Shown here: one piece after another, positions 1 to 5,905 of the stretch
Layout: the number at the start of each line of letters is the position of its first letter
Numbering within the stretch: the first letter of the stretch is position 1
Source of the DNA: CP2-2F sp034436235
Lineage (GTDB): Bacteria; Chloroflexota; Anaerolineae; Aggregatilineales; UBA2796
Assembly: GCA_034436235.1 (NCBI GenBank)
Contig: DAOTWB010000289.1
Span: 1 to 7,004, forward strand
Direction: 5' to 3'
Length of the DNA: 7,004 bases
Translations under genes and position numbers: made by a program
The notes under the pieces: generated by a model
The model's input: the letters and a program-made list of their open reading frames with translations, nothing else
Told to the model about the DNA's origin: nothing
Database searches by the model: none

Positions 1-51
1 CGCCGCGAGTTGATCGATCTGTACACCAGCATTTACGAATTCCAGTGGTAA
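1..51 (+). CDS. C-terminal end of a tandem paralog of the 228-767 gene (5' part outside window)
   Basis: The first 17 codons read RRELIDLYTSIYEFQW and stop at TAA (49-51). The complete gene at 228-767 ends RRELIDLYTGIYEFQW, so the two proteins share 15 of their last 16 residues. Over these 51 bases the DNA differs at 6 positions; five are silent (the TAA/TAG stop included) and one changes Ser to Gly. That pattern means both reading frames are real and under protein-level selection, and that an earlier duplication placed two copies head to tail. The function is unknown, as for the downstream copy. Only the tail is visible, so whether the upstream copy is intact cannot be judged here. Confidence 0.85.
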   Translation, partial: RRELIDLYTSIYEFQW

Positions 52-60
52 GTTGCGCGC

Positions 61-86
61 GCCGCCGTCTGAGCGATGACGGCGGC
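61..86 (+). terminator. GC-rich hairpin after the upstream paralog
   Basis: A perfect 9-bp inverted repeat, GCCGCCGTC (61-69) and GACGGCGGC (78-86), encloses the 8-nt loop TGAGCGAT. It starts 9 bases after the stop codon, where an intrinsic terminator would sit, but no T tract follows (the next bases are ACATCTTCGG). It may therefore be a factor-dependent or imperfect terminator, an mRNA 3'-end stabiliser, or a dispersed palindromic repeat. The same stem recurs at 775-800 after the second paralog. Confidence 0.5.
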
Positions 87-151
87 ACATCTTCGGCGCG
101 GATTGCCGAGCGCGCTTCAAGGCTCGTCGGATGCAGCGGCGCAGGCAGAGT

Positions 152-157
152 TATACT
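152..157 (+). promoter_or_regulatory. Possible -10 element (TATACT) for the 228-767 gene
   Basis: TATACT matches the sigma-70 -10 consensus at 5 of 6 positions and lies in the most AT-rich stretch of the 176-bp gap between the paralogs. A transcript starting just after it would have a leader of about 65 nt before the ATG at 228. No good -35 hexamer lies 16-18 bp upstream (the region reads GTCGGATGC), so this is only a candidate. The gene could instead be read through from the upstream paralog. Confidence 0.3.
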
Positions 158-203
158 TCTGTTAGAGCCAAGCCGGCAGATTGCGTTGTACATTCAGGCG
201 GTG

Positions 204-222
204 CAAGCATCGCTTGAAGGAG
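204..222 (+). promoter_or_regulatory. Ribosome binding site with adjacent small inverted repeat, setting the start at 228
   Basis: AAGGAG (217-222) lies 5 bases before ATG 228, an ideal Shine-Dalgarno placement that selects this start over in-frame upstream codons. Directly before it is the inverted repeat CAAGC (204-208), ATC, GCTTG (212-216). The stem ends immediately beside the AAGGAG, so folding could affect ribosome access, although a 5-bp stem with a 3-nt loop is weak. The start context GTGCCTATG also occurs in front of the 2877 gene. Confidence 0.65.
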
Positions 223-227
223 TGCCT

Positions 228-767
228 ATGGACGCTAAGCCACCAGTGCCTGTCCGCTATGTCGCTTTCGACCCTAACACTGAGATCATTGGCGCTATGT
301 TGCAGAGCCTGAGCTACTCGATAGAGCGCGAGACGCTCTTGCCGCTCTTGCACAAGCATGGCTTTGAAGAGATCGCGTTTGATGAGTGGTATCCGCTGCA
401 GCGCGTGCTGGATTTGTTCACGGATATCGTCAACCAGGCTGCCGGCATGTTTGACATGGTCGCCATCGGCATGAAAGGCGGCGAAGTCTTCGAATTTCCG
501 CCCGAAATCACTTCGTTCGAGCAGGCGCTTGAGCTGGCGGATACGCTGAATCGGACTGCTTACCGCAACGGCGATCCCGGCACAATCCGCGCGGAGCGAT
601 TGGGCGAGCGCCACTATCGGCTGCACGTGCATCTGCCTTTCCCGCAAGACCTGCACTACGGCATTTGGTGGGCAGTTGCCAAGCGTTTTGTGCCAGATAT
701 GCGCGCGCTCAAAATCCGCCGCGAGTTGATCGATCTGTACACTGGCATCTACGAGTTCCAATGGTAG
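228..767 (+). CDS. Conserved protein of unknown function, 179 aa, second of a tandem paralog pair
   Basis: I do not recognise this family firmly. The 179-residue protein has no signal peptide or membrane helix. Visible landmarks are an N-terminal segment rich in likely helix (residues 18-76) with GFEEIAFDEWYPLQ (45-58), a middle segment MFDMVAIGMKGGEVFEFPPEI (74-94, split by G82-G85), a helix (95-111) followed by YRNGDPGTI (112-120), and strand-like segments HYRLHVHLPFP (129-139) and LIDLYTGIYEFQW (168-179). The overall plan, a helical half then a sheet ending in an aromatic-rich strand, is loosely like small sensory folds of the V4R, HNOB or DUF2378 type; that comparison is from memory and weak. 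The start is ATG 228 because of the AAGGAG 5 bases upstream; an open frame back to GTG 45 runs through the intergenic hairpin and is not coding. Near-identity of its tail with the partial gene at 1-51 confirms the frame. It converges on typA with a 38-bp gap. Confidence 0.85.
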   Translation: MDAKPPVPVRYVAFDPNTEIIGAMLQSLSYSIERETLLPLLHKHGFEEIAFDEWYPLQRVLDLFTDIVNQAAGMFDMVAIGMKGGEVFEFPPEITSFEQALELADTLNRTAYRNGDPGTIRAERLGERHYRLHVHLPFPQDLHYGIWWAVAKRFVPDMRALKIRRELIDLYTGIYEFQW

Positions 768-774
768 CTTGCGC

Positions 775-800
775 GCCGCCGTCATGACTCAGACGGCGGC
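775..800. terminator. GC-rich hairpin between convergent genes
   Basis: A perfect 9-bp inverted repeat, GCCGCCGTC (775-783) and GACGGCGGC (792-800), encloses the loop ATGACTCA. It fills most of the 38-bp gap between the stop of the 228-767 gene and the stop of typA on the other strand, so it could end transcription from both sides. Neither side has a T tract. The stem is identical to that at 61-86, but the loop matches that copy only when read on the opposite strand (6 of 8 bases inverted, 1 of 8 direct). Confidence 0.55.
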
Positions 801-805
801 ATGTC

Positions 806-2656
806 TCAGGCATCGGCGAGCAGCTTCTCGCGGCGCTTCTGTTCCTTCTGGCGCTCTTCGTTGTTCAGAATGCGCTTGCGAATGCGCAGCGCCAATGGCG
901 TTACTTCCAGCAGCTCATCCTCGGCGAGGAATTCCAAGCAATCTTCAAGGCTCATCTGGCGCGGCGGCGTCAGGCGATTGTTCTCCTCAGCGCCTTTGGA
1001 GCGCACGTTGGTCAGGTGCTTAGTCTTGGCGACGTTGACGGCGAGGTCTTCGGGACGGATATGCTCGCCGACGACCATGCCTTCGTAGACTTCAGTGCCG
1101 GGCTTGATGAAGGTTGTGCCGCGCAGCTGCGCGTTCTCAATGCCGTAGGCAGTAGCAGTGCCTGTTTCCCACGCCACCAGACTGCCGAACTGACGGCTGG
1201 GCAAGCTGCCGACCAGCGGCATATAGCCGTGCATCACGCTGTGCAGCTGACCCATGCCGCTGGTAGCGCGCATGAAATGCGGACGGAAGCCGAGCAAGCC
1301 GCGCGTTGGCACGTGGTAGGTCAGGTAGGTTGTGCCGTTCTCGCTGTGCATATTGACCAACTGTCCGCGTCGGCTGCCCAGCAGCTCGATCACCACGCCG
1401 GTCAGCTGATCGGCGATCTCGATATGCACTTCCTCAACAGGCTCTAGCACTTCGCCTGTCTCAGGATCGGTCTGATAGATGACTTCAGGCTTGCTGACCT
1501 CGAATTCATAGCCTTCGCGACGCATGGTCTCGATCAGGATGCTCAGGTGCAGCTCGCCGCGCCCGCTGACCACGAATTTATCAGGCGTGCTGCCGTCGCT
1601 GACGCGCAACGCCACGTTATGGCGCGTCTCGTTGTAAAGCCGCTCGCGCAGCCGTCGCGACGTTCCCCAGCCCGTCTTGCCTTCGCGCCCTGCGAAAGGC
1701 GAGGTATTCACGCCGAAGGTCATGCGCACGGTCGGCGCTTCGACGCTGATCGGCGGCAAGGCGATTGGCTGTTGCGGATCGGCGATTGTGTCGCTGATGC
1801 CGATCTGATCGAAGCCTGCGAAGGCGACAATATCGCCGGCGCTCGCCTGTTCGACTTCTTGCTTGCTCAGATTGTGATACGTGAACAGATACTCAATGCG
1901 TCCGCTCTGCTGCTCGCCTTGCGGCGTGATGCGCAGGACGTTCATGCCTTTGCGCATCACGCCTGCGTGAATGCGCCCGACTGCGATCTGTCCTTTGTAG
2001 TTATCGTACTCAAGCGAAGTGACGAGCAGCTGCAACGGCGCCGTCTCGTCCACCATCGGCGCTGGAATCTCGCGCAGGATGGTCTCGAAGAGCGGCGTGA
2101 GCGTCTCCTGAAGCGCGTCAGGCGCGTAGCCTGCCTTGCCCGTCAAGCCGATGGCATAGATGACGGGAAAATTCGCCTGCTCGTCGTTGGCGCCAAGCTC
2201 CACGAACAGATCGAAGGTCTCATTCAGAACTGCCTCAGGACGCGCATGTGGACGATCCACTTTGTTGATGACCACGATGATGCGCAAGCCCATGCTCAGC
2301 GCCTTGCGCAGGACGAAGCGCGTCTGTGGCATCGGACCTTCCACGGCGTCCACCAAGAGCAGCGCGCCGTCCACCATGTTCAGCACGCGCTCCACCTCGC
2401 CGCCGAAATCGGCGTGACCTGGCGTATCCACGATGTTGATCTTGACGCCCTGCCATGTGACCGCCGTGTTCTTCGCCAAGATCGTGATGCCGCGCTCACG
2501 CTCCAGCGGATTGGAGTCGAGAATGCGCTCGCCGACGGCTTCTGCATCGCGAAAGACCTTCGCTTGCTTCAACATGCCGTCCACGAGCGTCGTCTTGCCG
2601 TGATCGACGTGCGCGATGATCGCCACATTGCGCAAGTGACTCTGAGATTTGAGCAT
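806..2656 (-). CDS. typA: Translational GTPase TypA/BipA
   Basis: This is a full-length 616-residue ribosome-binding GTPase of the EF-G/LepA superfamily; family members are about 600-615 residues. BipA/TypA acts on the ribosome in 50S assembly and in growth at low temperature or under stress. The G-domain motifs are all placed as expected: G1 AHVDHGKT (15-22), the G2/switch I segment RERGITI (53-59), G3 DTPGH (77-81) and G4 NKVD (131-134). G5 is altered: where many homologs have A-S-A-L or A-S-G-L, this protein reads A168-I169-G170-L171. A beta-barrel domain follows (about 205-295), then EF-G III-like (about 305-385) and V-like (about 395-480) domains. The family-specific C-terminal domain includes KHLTNVRSKGAEEN, LTPPRQMSLEDCLEF and EDELLEVTPLALRIRK, which separates it from LepA and EF-G. 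The start ATG (2654-2656) has GAGGAAG (2667-2673 on the minus strand) 10 bases upstream. It is transcribed alone, divergent from the 2877 gene and convergent with the 228 gene. Confidence 0.98.
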   Translation of the reverse strand: MLKSQSHLRNVAIIAHVDHGKTTLVDGMLKQAKVFRDAEAVGERILDSNPLERERGITILAKNTAVTWQGVKINIVDTPGHADFGGEVERVLNMVDGALLLVDAVEGPMPQTRFVLRKALSMGLRIIVVINKVDRPHARPEAVLNETFDLFVELGANDEQANFPVIYAIGLTGKAGYAPDALQETLTPLFETILREIPAPMVDETAPLQLLVTSLEYDNYKGQIAVGRIHAGVMRKGMNVLRITPQGEQQSGRIEYLFTYHNLSKQEVEQASAGDIVAFAGFDQIGISDTIADPQQPIALPPISVEAPTVRMTFGVNTSPFAGREGKTGWGTSRRLRERLYNETRHNVALRVSDGSTPDKFVVSGRGELHLSILIETMRREGYEFEVSKPEVIYQTDPETGEVLEPVEEVHIEIADQLTGVVIELLGSRRGQLVNMHSENGTTYLTYHVPTRGLLGFRPHFMRATSGMGQLHSVMHGYMPLVGSLPSRQFGSLVAWETGTATAYGIENAQLRGTTFIKPGTEVYEGMVVGEHIRPEDLAVNVAKTKHLTNVRSKGAEENNRLTPPRQMSLEDCLEFLAEDELLEVTPLALRIRKRILNNEERQKEQKRREKLLADA

Positions 2657-2666
2657 CAGGCACTAT

Positions 2667-2692
2667 CTTCCTCTGATCGGTCGTGCGATCAG
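2667..2692 (-). promoter_or_regulatory. typA leader: ribosome binding site next to a 7-bp inverted repeat
   Basis: On the minus strand, CTGATCG (2692-2686), six bases CACGAC, then CGATCAG (2679-2673) form a perfect 7-bp inverted repeat. The Shine-Dalgarno GAGGAAG (2673-2667) begins at the last base of the stem, and the ATG follows 10 bases further on. If the hairpin forms in the mRNA it could stack on or partly mask the ribosome site; as DNA it could be a dyad operator downstream of the promoter at 2753-2782. The repeat is seen directly; a regulatory role is inference. Confidence 0.45.
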
Positions 2693-2752
2693 GACTGCTG
2701 ATAAGCGAATGGTTTGAAATTGAAACTGAGGAAACGTTAATGCACTAGCCCG

Positions 2753-2782
2753 ATTGTAGCATAAAGCCTGAGGCGCTGTGAA
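2753..2782 (-). promoter_or_regulatory. Sigma-70-type promoter for typA
   Basis: Reading the minus strand, TTCACA (complement of 2777-2782; 5 of 6 to TTGACA), an 18-bp spacer and TACAAT (complement of 2753-2758; 5 of 6 to TATAAT) form a good housekeeping promoter. The start of transcription would be near 2746, giving a leader of about 90 nt for typA that contains the inverted repeat at 2673-2692. The -35 box overlaps the GTG at 2778, the most upstream possible start of the divergent gene, which argues against that start being used. Confidence 0.6.
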
Positions 2783-2832
2783 GAGCGCGAGTCTTAACAA
2801 AGGCGTGCAATGGCGCGTTTGGCGCGGCGCGC

Positions 2833-2869
2833 TATGCTTGATCGGCTGTGAGAGAGCGACTCAAGCATA
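2833..2869 (+). promoter_or_regulatory. Long bulged hairpin just upstream of the pseudokinase-SGNH gene start
   Basis: The arms TATGCTTGA (2833-2841) and TCAAGCATA (2861-2869) are perfect 9-bp complements. The pairing continues inward: T2842-A2859 and C2843-G2858, then G2845-C2857, C2846-G2856 and T2847-A2855, with G2844 and C2860 bulged. This closes a 7-nt loop GTGAGAG (2848-2854). The hairpin ends 7 bases before ATG 2877, and no Shine-Dalgarno lies between. The only purine-rich stretch, GAGAGAG (2850-2856), is in the loop and the adjoining stem. It may be a translational control element, or a dyad operator if it acts as DNA. If translation instead began at GTG 2778 it would be coding sequence, though coding alone would not explain the dyad. 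Confidence 0.5.
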
Positions 2870-2876
2870 TGTGCCT

Positions 2877-4772
2877 ATGACGGTGAGCAAGACGTTCGGC
2901 GTTTACCGCGTCCTGAAGACACTTGAGACGAGCGCAGACTATCAGCTTTACCTCGCGCGGCATACGCAGACAGGCGAGCGAGTCTGGTTAGCCGCCGCGC
3001 CTGAGGCAGATCACGCCGCGCAAGAGCGCTTCTTGGCGCGCCTGCAGCTGACGCGCCGTCTGAAACATCCGCACATCCACACTTTCTACACGGGCGGCAA
3101 GACGCCGCAAGGCGCGTATTATGCGGTCAGCGCGCTGATGCCGACCTTGCGCGCGCAAGGTCGCGCCAGCAATGCGGCGTTGCTGGTGCTGAGCGCGCAA
3201 CTGTGCGCCGCGCTAGATTATGCGCACGCGCAAGGCGTGGCACATGGCAAGCTGAGCGCAGCGGCAGTGGTGCGGCTGCCAACAGGCGCTGTGGCGCTGC
3301 GCGCCTTTGAGCTGACCTGCCAGCCGATCACCGCTGAGGCGCAACGCGCCGATCTGAGCGCGTTGGCAGCCTTGCTCGGCGACATCGCGCCGTCACAATC
3401 TGCGCGCGCCGCGCTGCGCGCCGCTGCGCGCAACCGCTTCAAGCGCGCCGCCGATCTGCACGCCGATCTCGAAGCCGCTCTGAACGCGCCGCCGCCTATC
3501 GCGCGCCGCCTGACCGTCATCATCAGCAGCCTGCTCTCGATCGCGCTGCTCAGCGTCCTGCTCATGATCCATTTGCCGCGTCCGCTCGATGATGCTCTGC
3601 AGACGGCGACTGCTCTCGCCTTGCTGCCGACCGCCACGCCGACTCGGACGGCGACCGCGACCATTACATCAAGCGCGACGGCGACTGCCACGCGCACGCA
3701 CACGCCAACGCCGAGCGCGACCGCGACCGTCACGCCGAGCGCGACGGCGACTGCCACGCGCACGTACACGCACACGCCGAGCGCAACCGCAACCATCACG
3801 CCAAGCGTGACTGCCACTGCCACGCTGACGCGCACGCCGAGCGCGACTGCCACGCCAACGCCGATTCCGCGCTTGCTCTTAGAGACTCAGCCGTGCGTGG
3901 CGCTCGTCGGCGACTCGGTTACACACGGCGGCGTGACCTACGAAGTGCCGCGCCACGGCTATATCGTCGGTTTGACCGATCCGCTCAACGTCTATTTGAA
4001 TCAGCGCTTGGCGGCTATCGGACGCGCCGATCTGACTGCGCTAGATCGCGGCGCTTCGCACACAGGCATCAGCTCAGGCAATCATCCTTCCTACTTCCGC
4101 ACGGCGCAATACGCGCAACTTTTGGCGGATAACTGCCGCTATACTCTGATCATGCCTTGGCTGAACGATATCTCGCCGGAATTGCCAATTGAACAAGCTG
4201 CGCGACGGCACGTGCGCGCGCTCGCCGCACTCATCGCCGATATTCGCAGCGCCAATCCGTATGGCTATATCGTGGTGCTAGATTACTATCAAGGCGCGAC
4301 CAGTCCGTTTGCAGCGCGCACATGGGCATATGGCTTCACAGCGCAGAACGTCGAGATTTTCAACAAGGCAATCGCGCAGGCGTGCGAAGAAGGCGCGCTG
4401 AGTGACTTGCCGCTGGTCAGTTGCGCGCCGATCAGCCCTGCCTTCGAAGGCTTGGGCATCGCGCACGTGATCGGCTTGACCACGCGCGAAGCCTTCGAGC
4501 GCAGCCTGATCAGTCCGCTGCGCGCTGAGGCGCGCGCATGGCTGAACAGTTTCTACGAGGAAGAGCCGAACGGTCTGTTGCTGGGCGACGGCGTGCATCT
4601 GAGCATAGCCGGTAAAGATGCGCTGGCGCGCTACCTTGCCGAGCTGATACAAGCGCTGCCCGATCCGGCGACAGCGGAACGCAGCCTGCGCACGCCTGCC
4701 GCAAGCCGTGAGATGCGCTATCATCATCGCAAAAGTTTCGCTCGGAAAGTGACGAGGTTGTGCTGCCGCTGA
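2877..4772 (+). CDS. Membrane-anchored fusion: degenerate protein kinase-like domain, TM helix, Thr/Ala/Pro stalk, extracellular SGNH/GDSL hydrolase
   Basis: The 631-residue protein has four parts. Residues 7-202 follow a bacterial Ser/Thr kinase plan (YLARHTQTGERVWLA, LKHPHIHTFYTGG, LDYAHAQGVAHGKL), but every catalytic landmark is gone: no glycine loop, Ala39 for the VAIK Lys, Arg55 for the helix-C Glu, HGK for HRD (Lys125 for the Asp), and AFE for DFG (Ala143). The C-lobe is short, so it is a pseudokinase. Residues 212-233 are a membrane helix preceded by Arg residues (kinase part inside). Residues about 240-331 are a Thr/Ala/Pro stalk with internal repeats. Residues 339-595 form an SGNH hydrolase domain: GDS with Ser347, block II Gly392 (DRGASHTG), WLND with Asn430, and DGVH with Asp571 and His574. 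The hydrolase set is complete, so esterase, deacetylase or acyltransferase activity outside the membrane is likely; the substrate is unknown. A basic 35-residue tail follows. The start is chosen at ATG 2877; GTG 2778 would add 33 residues but overlaps the typA -35 box. The stop overlaps the next gene by 13 bp, so they are probably one operon. Confidence 0.85.
   Translation: MTVSKTFGVYRVLKTLETSADYQLYLARHTQTGERVWLAAAPEADHAAQERFLARLQLTRRLKHPHIHTFYTGGKTPQGAYYAVSALMPTLRAQGRASNAALLVLSAQLCAALDYAHAQGVAHGKLSAAAVVRLPTGAVALRAFELTCQPITAEAQRADLSALAALLGDIAPSQSARAALRAAARNRFKRAADLHADLEAALNAPPPIARRLTVIISSLLSIALLSVLLMIHLPRPLDDALQTATALALLPTATPTRTATATITSSATATATRTHTPTPSATATVTPSATATATRTYTHTPSATATITPSVTATATLTRTPSATATPTPIPRLLLETQPCVALVGDSVTHGGVTYEVPRHGYIVGLTDPLNVYLNQRLAAIGRADLTALDRGASHTGISSGNHPSYFRTAQYAQLLADNCRYTLIMPWLNDISPELPIEQAARRHVRALAALIADIRSANPYGYIVVLDYYQGATSPFAARTWAYGFTAQNVEIFNKAIAQACEEGALSDLPLVSCAPISPAFEGLGIAHVIGLTTREAFERSLISPLRAEARAWLNSFYEEEPNGLLLGDGVHLSIAGKDALARYLAELIQALPDPATAERSLRTPAASREMRYHHRKSFARKVTRLCCR
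3672..3863 (+). repeat. In-frame 66-bp tandem repeat encoding the Thr/Ala/Pro stalk
   Basis: Three units encode the stalk: 3672-3737 and 3738-3803 (22 codons each) and 3804-3863 (20 codons). Each begins SATATATRT or SVTATATLT and ends in TP. Units 1 and 2 differ at 7 of 66 bases by hand alignment and are identical over their first 27 bases, so the duplication is fairly recent. The third unit has diverged and lost two codons. Because the period is a multiple of three, gain or loss of units changes stalk length without breaking the frame. Less regular Thr/Ala/Pro sequence flanks the array on the 5' side. Confidence 0.8.
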
Positions 4773-5881
4773 TCGCGCTCGACGCGCGCTTGAACGCTTA
4801 CCGCGAAGGCGGAATCGCCGAATATACGCGCCGCCTTGCCGAGAGCCTTGCCCAGCTCGACTCTGAAGGAAATTACGCGCTCGTCCAGCACGTCCGTATG
4901 CGCGCGCCGCTGCTGCGCGCGCCCAATTGGCGCATTCTGCACGCGCTCACGCCGCCGCATCATCGTCTGGAGCGCGTCGCGCTCGGACTTGAGCTATCGC
5001 GCTGGCGTCCGCGCCTGCTGCACAGCCCTGATTACATTCCGCCGCGCTTTGGCGCACGGCACTTCGTGATCACAGTCCACGACCTGACCTTCATCCGCTA
5101 TCCGCAATTCCAAACGGCGGAGAGCTTGCGCTACTATCGCGGCAATCTAGCGGCAGCACTGCGGCAAGCGGCGCACATCCTGACCGATGCTGAGGCGATC
5201 AAGCGCGAGTTGATGGAAGATTTAGGCGTAGCCGCTGAGCGCGTCAGCGTGCATCCGCTCGGCGTGGATCACGCGCGCTTCCGTCCCTTGCCTGAGGCTG
5301 AAGTGCAGCCGATCTTGGCGGCGCGCAAAGTGCCGCGTGACTGTGTACTCTTTGTAGGCACGTTTGAGCCGCGCAAAAATCTGAGCGGCTTGCTGCAAGC
5401 GTACGCCTTGCTGCGCCAACAACTGCCCGACGCGCCGCCTTTGGTGCTGGTTGGGCGGCGCGGCTGGCTCTACGAGCGCATCTTTGAGCAGGTGACGGCG
5501 CTCAAGCTGGATGATCACCTGATCTGGCTGGAAAATCTGCCGTCTGAGGCGCTGCCTGCGCTTTACAACGGCGCAGGCGTGCTGGTGCAGCCATCGTTCT
5601 ACGAAGGCTTCGGCTTTCCGCCGCTGGAAGCGATGGCGTGCGGCACGCCGACAGTGGTGGCGCGGCGCGGCGCGCTGCCTGAGGTGGTCGGCGAGACAGG
5701 CTTGCTGATCGATCCTGAGCGCCCTGACGAGATCGCGGCTGCTCTTGCGCGCGCCTTGACCGACTCAGCTTTCCGAGCGCATAGCCGCGCGGCAGGTCGG
5801 GCGCGTGCGCAGCACTTCACGTGGCAGCGGACGGCGCAGATCGCCTTGACGGTCTACCGCCGCGTGCTGGCAGACTCATGA
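4760..5881 (+). CDS. GT4-family glycosyltransferase (GT-B fold, MtfB-like)
   Basis: The 373-residue protein is a complete retaining glycosyltransferase of family GT4, which moves a sugar from a nucleotide-sugar donor to a growing glycan at the cytoplasmic face. The N-terminal acceptor half starts LIALDARLNAYREGGIAEYT (4-23), with the glycine-rich loop at 17-18, and has LLHSPDYIPP (86-95) and VHDLT (106-110). The C-terminal donor half has VGTFEPRKN (199-207), LVLVGRRGW (228-236), and the EX7E motif EGFGFPPLE (282-290) followed by AMACGTP; Glu282 and Glu290 are the family's donor-site acids. This pattern is typical of mannosyl- or rhamnosyltransferases of O-antigen and exopolysaccharide clusters (MtfB/WbaZ type); the actual sugar cannot be told. 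The start is GTG 4760, inside the preceding gene; GGAAAG (4744-4749) lies 10 bases upstream as a modest ribosome site. Overlap with the previous stop suggests coupled translation. Confidence 0.92.
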   Translation: MLPLIALDARLNAYREGGIAEYTRRLAESLAQLDSEGNYALVQHVRMRAPLLRAPNWRILHALTPPHHRLERVALGLELSRWRPRLLHSPDYIPPRFGARHFVITVHDLTFIRYPQFQTAESLRYYRGNLAAALRQAAHILTDAEAIKRELMEDLGVAAERVSVHPLGVDHARFRPLPEAEVQPILAARKVPRDCVLFVGTFEPRKNLSGLLQAYALLRQQLPDAPPLVLVGRRGWLYERIFEQVTALKLDDHLIWLENLPSEALPALYNGAGVLVQPSFYEGFGFPPLEAMACGTPTVVARRGALPEVVGETGLLIDPERPDEIAAALARALTDSAFRAHSRAAGRARAQHFTWQRTAQIALTVYRRVLADS

Positions 5882-5905
5882 TTGACGACAACTGAGTGAG
5901 CGCTC

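Noticed and set aside
45..227. N-terminal extension of the 228-767 gene back to GTG 45
   Set aside because: It would begin inside the stop region of the upstream paralog and translate the intergenic hairpin and the candidate -10 box; the strong AAGGAG at 217-222 points to ATG 228.
162..785. 207-codon open frame on the minus strand
   Set aside because: Fully antisense to the 228-767 gene, whose frame is proven by silent differences from its paralog; the translation has no recognisable motif and would run through the 775-800 hairpin.
1547..2701. 384-codon open frame on the plus strand
   Set aside because: Antisense to typA, which is certain; a long shadow frame is expected in GC-rich coding DNA. 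The product resembles no family I know.
2714..2743. Plus-strand promoter TTGAAA-18-TAATGC for the 2877 gene
   Set aside because: The -35 is good (5 of 6) but the -10 matches only 2 of 6, so I do not call it; no better plus-strand promoter is visible in 2657-2876.
2778..2876. Extended start at GTG 2778, with a lipobox-like LIGC at residues 21-24
   Set aside because: GAGG lies 4 bases before the GTG and LIGC fits a lipobox, but the hydrophobic stretch is only about 7 residues, the start overlaps the typA -35 box, and lipidation would put the kinase-like domain outside, against the TM orientation. Kept as a less likely alternative.
3218..3853. 211-codon minus-strand frame with Val/Ala repeats
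   Set aside because: It is the reverse shadow of the Thr/Ala/Pro repeat and the pseudokinase domain; the repeat pattern follows from the plus-strand codons.
3672..3863. CRISPR-like or non-coding tandem repeat
   Set aside because: Units are contiguous, in frame, without unique spacers, and encode a typical Thr/Pro surface stalk.
4278..4727. 149-codon minus-strand frame
   Set aside because: Shadow of the SGNH hydrolase domain, whose catalytic motifs fix the plus-strand frame.
5898..5905. 8-bp palindrome GAGCGCTC just before ATG 5906
   Set aside because: Too short in GCGC-rich DNA to mean anything alone; it overlaps the ribosome site and start spacing.
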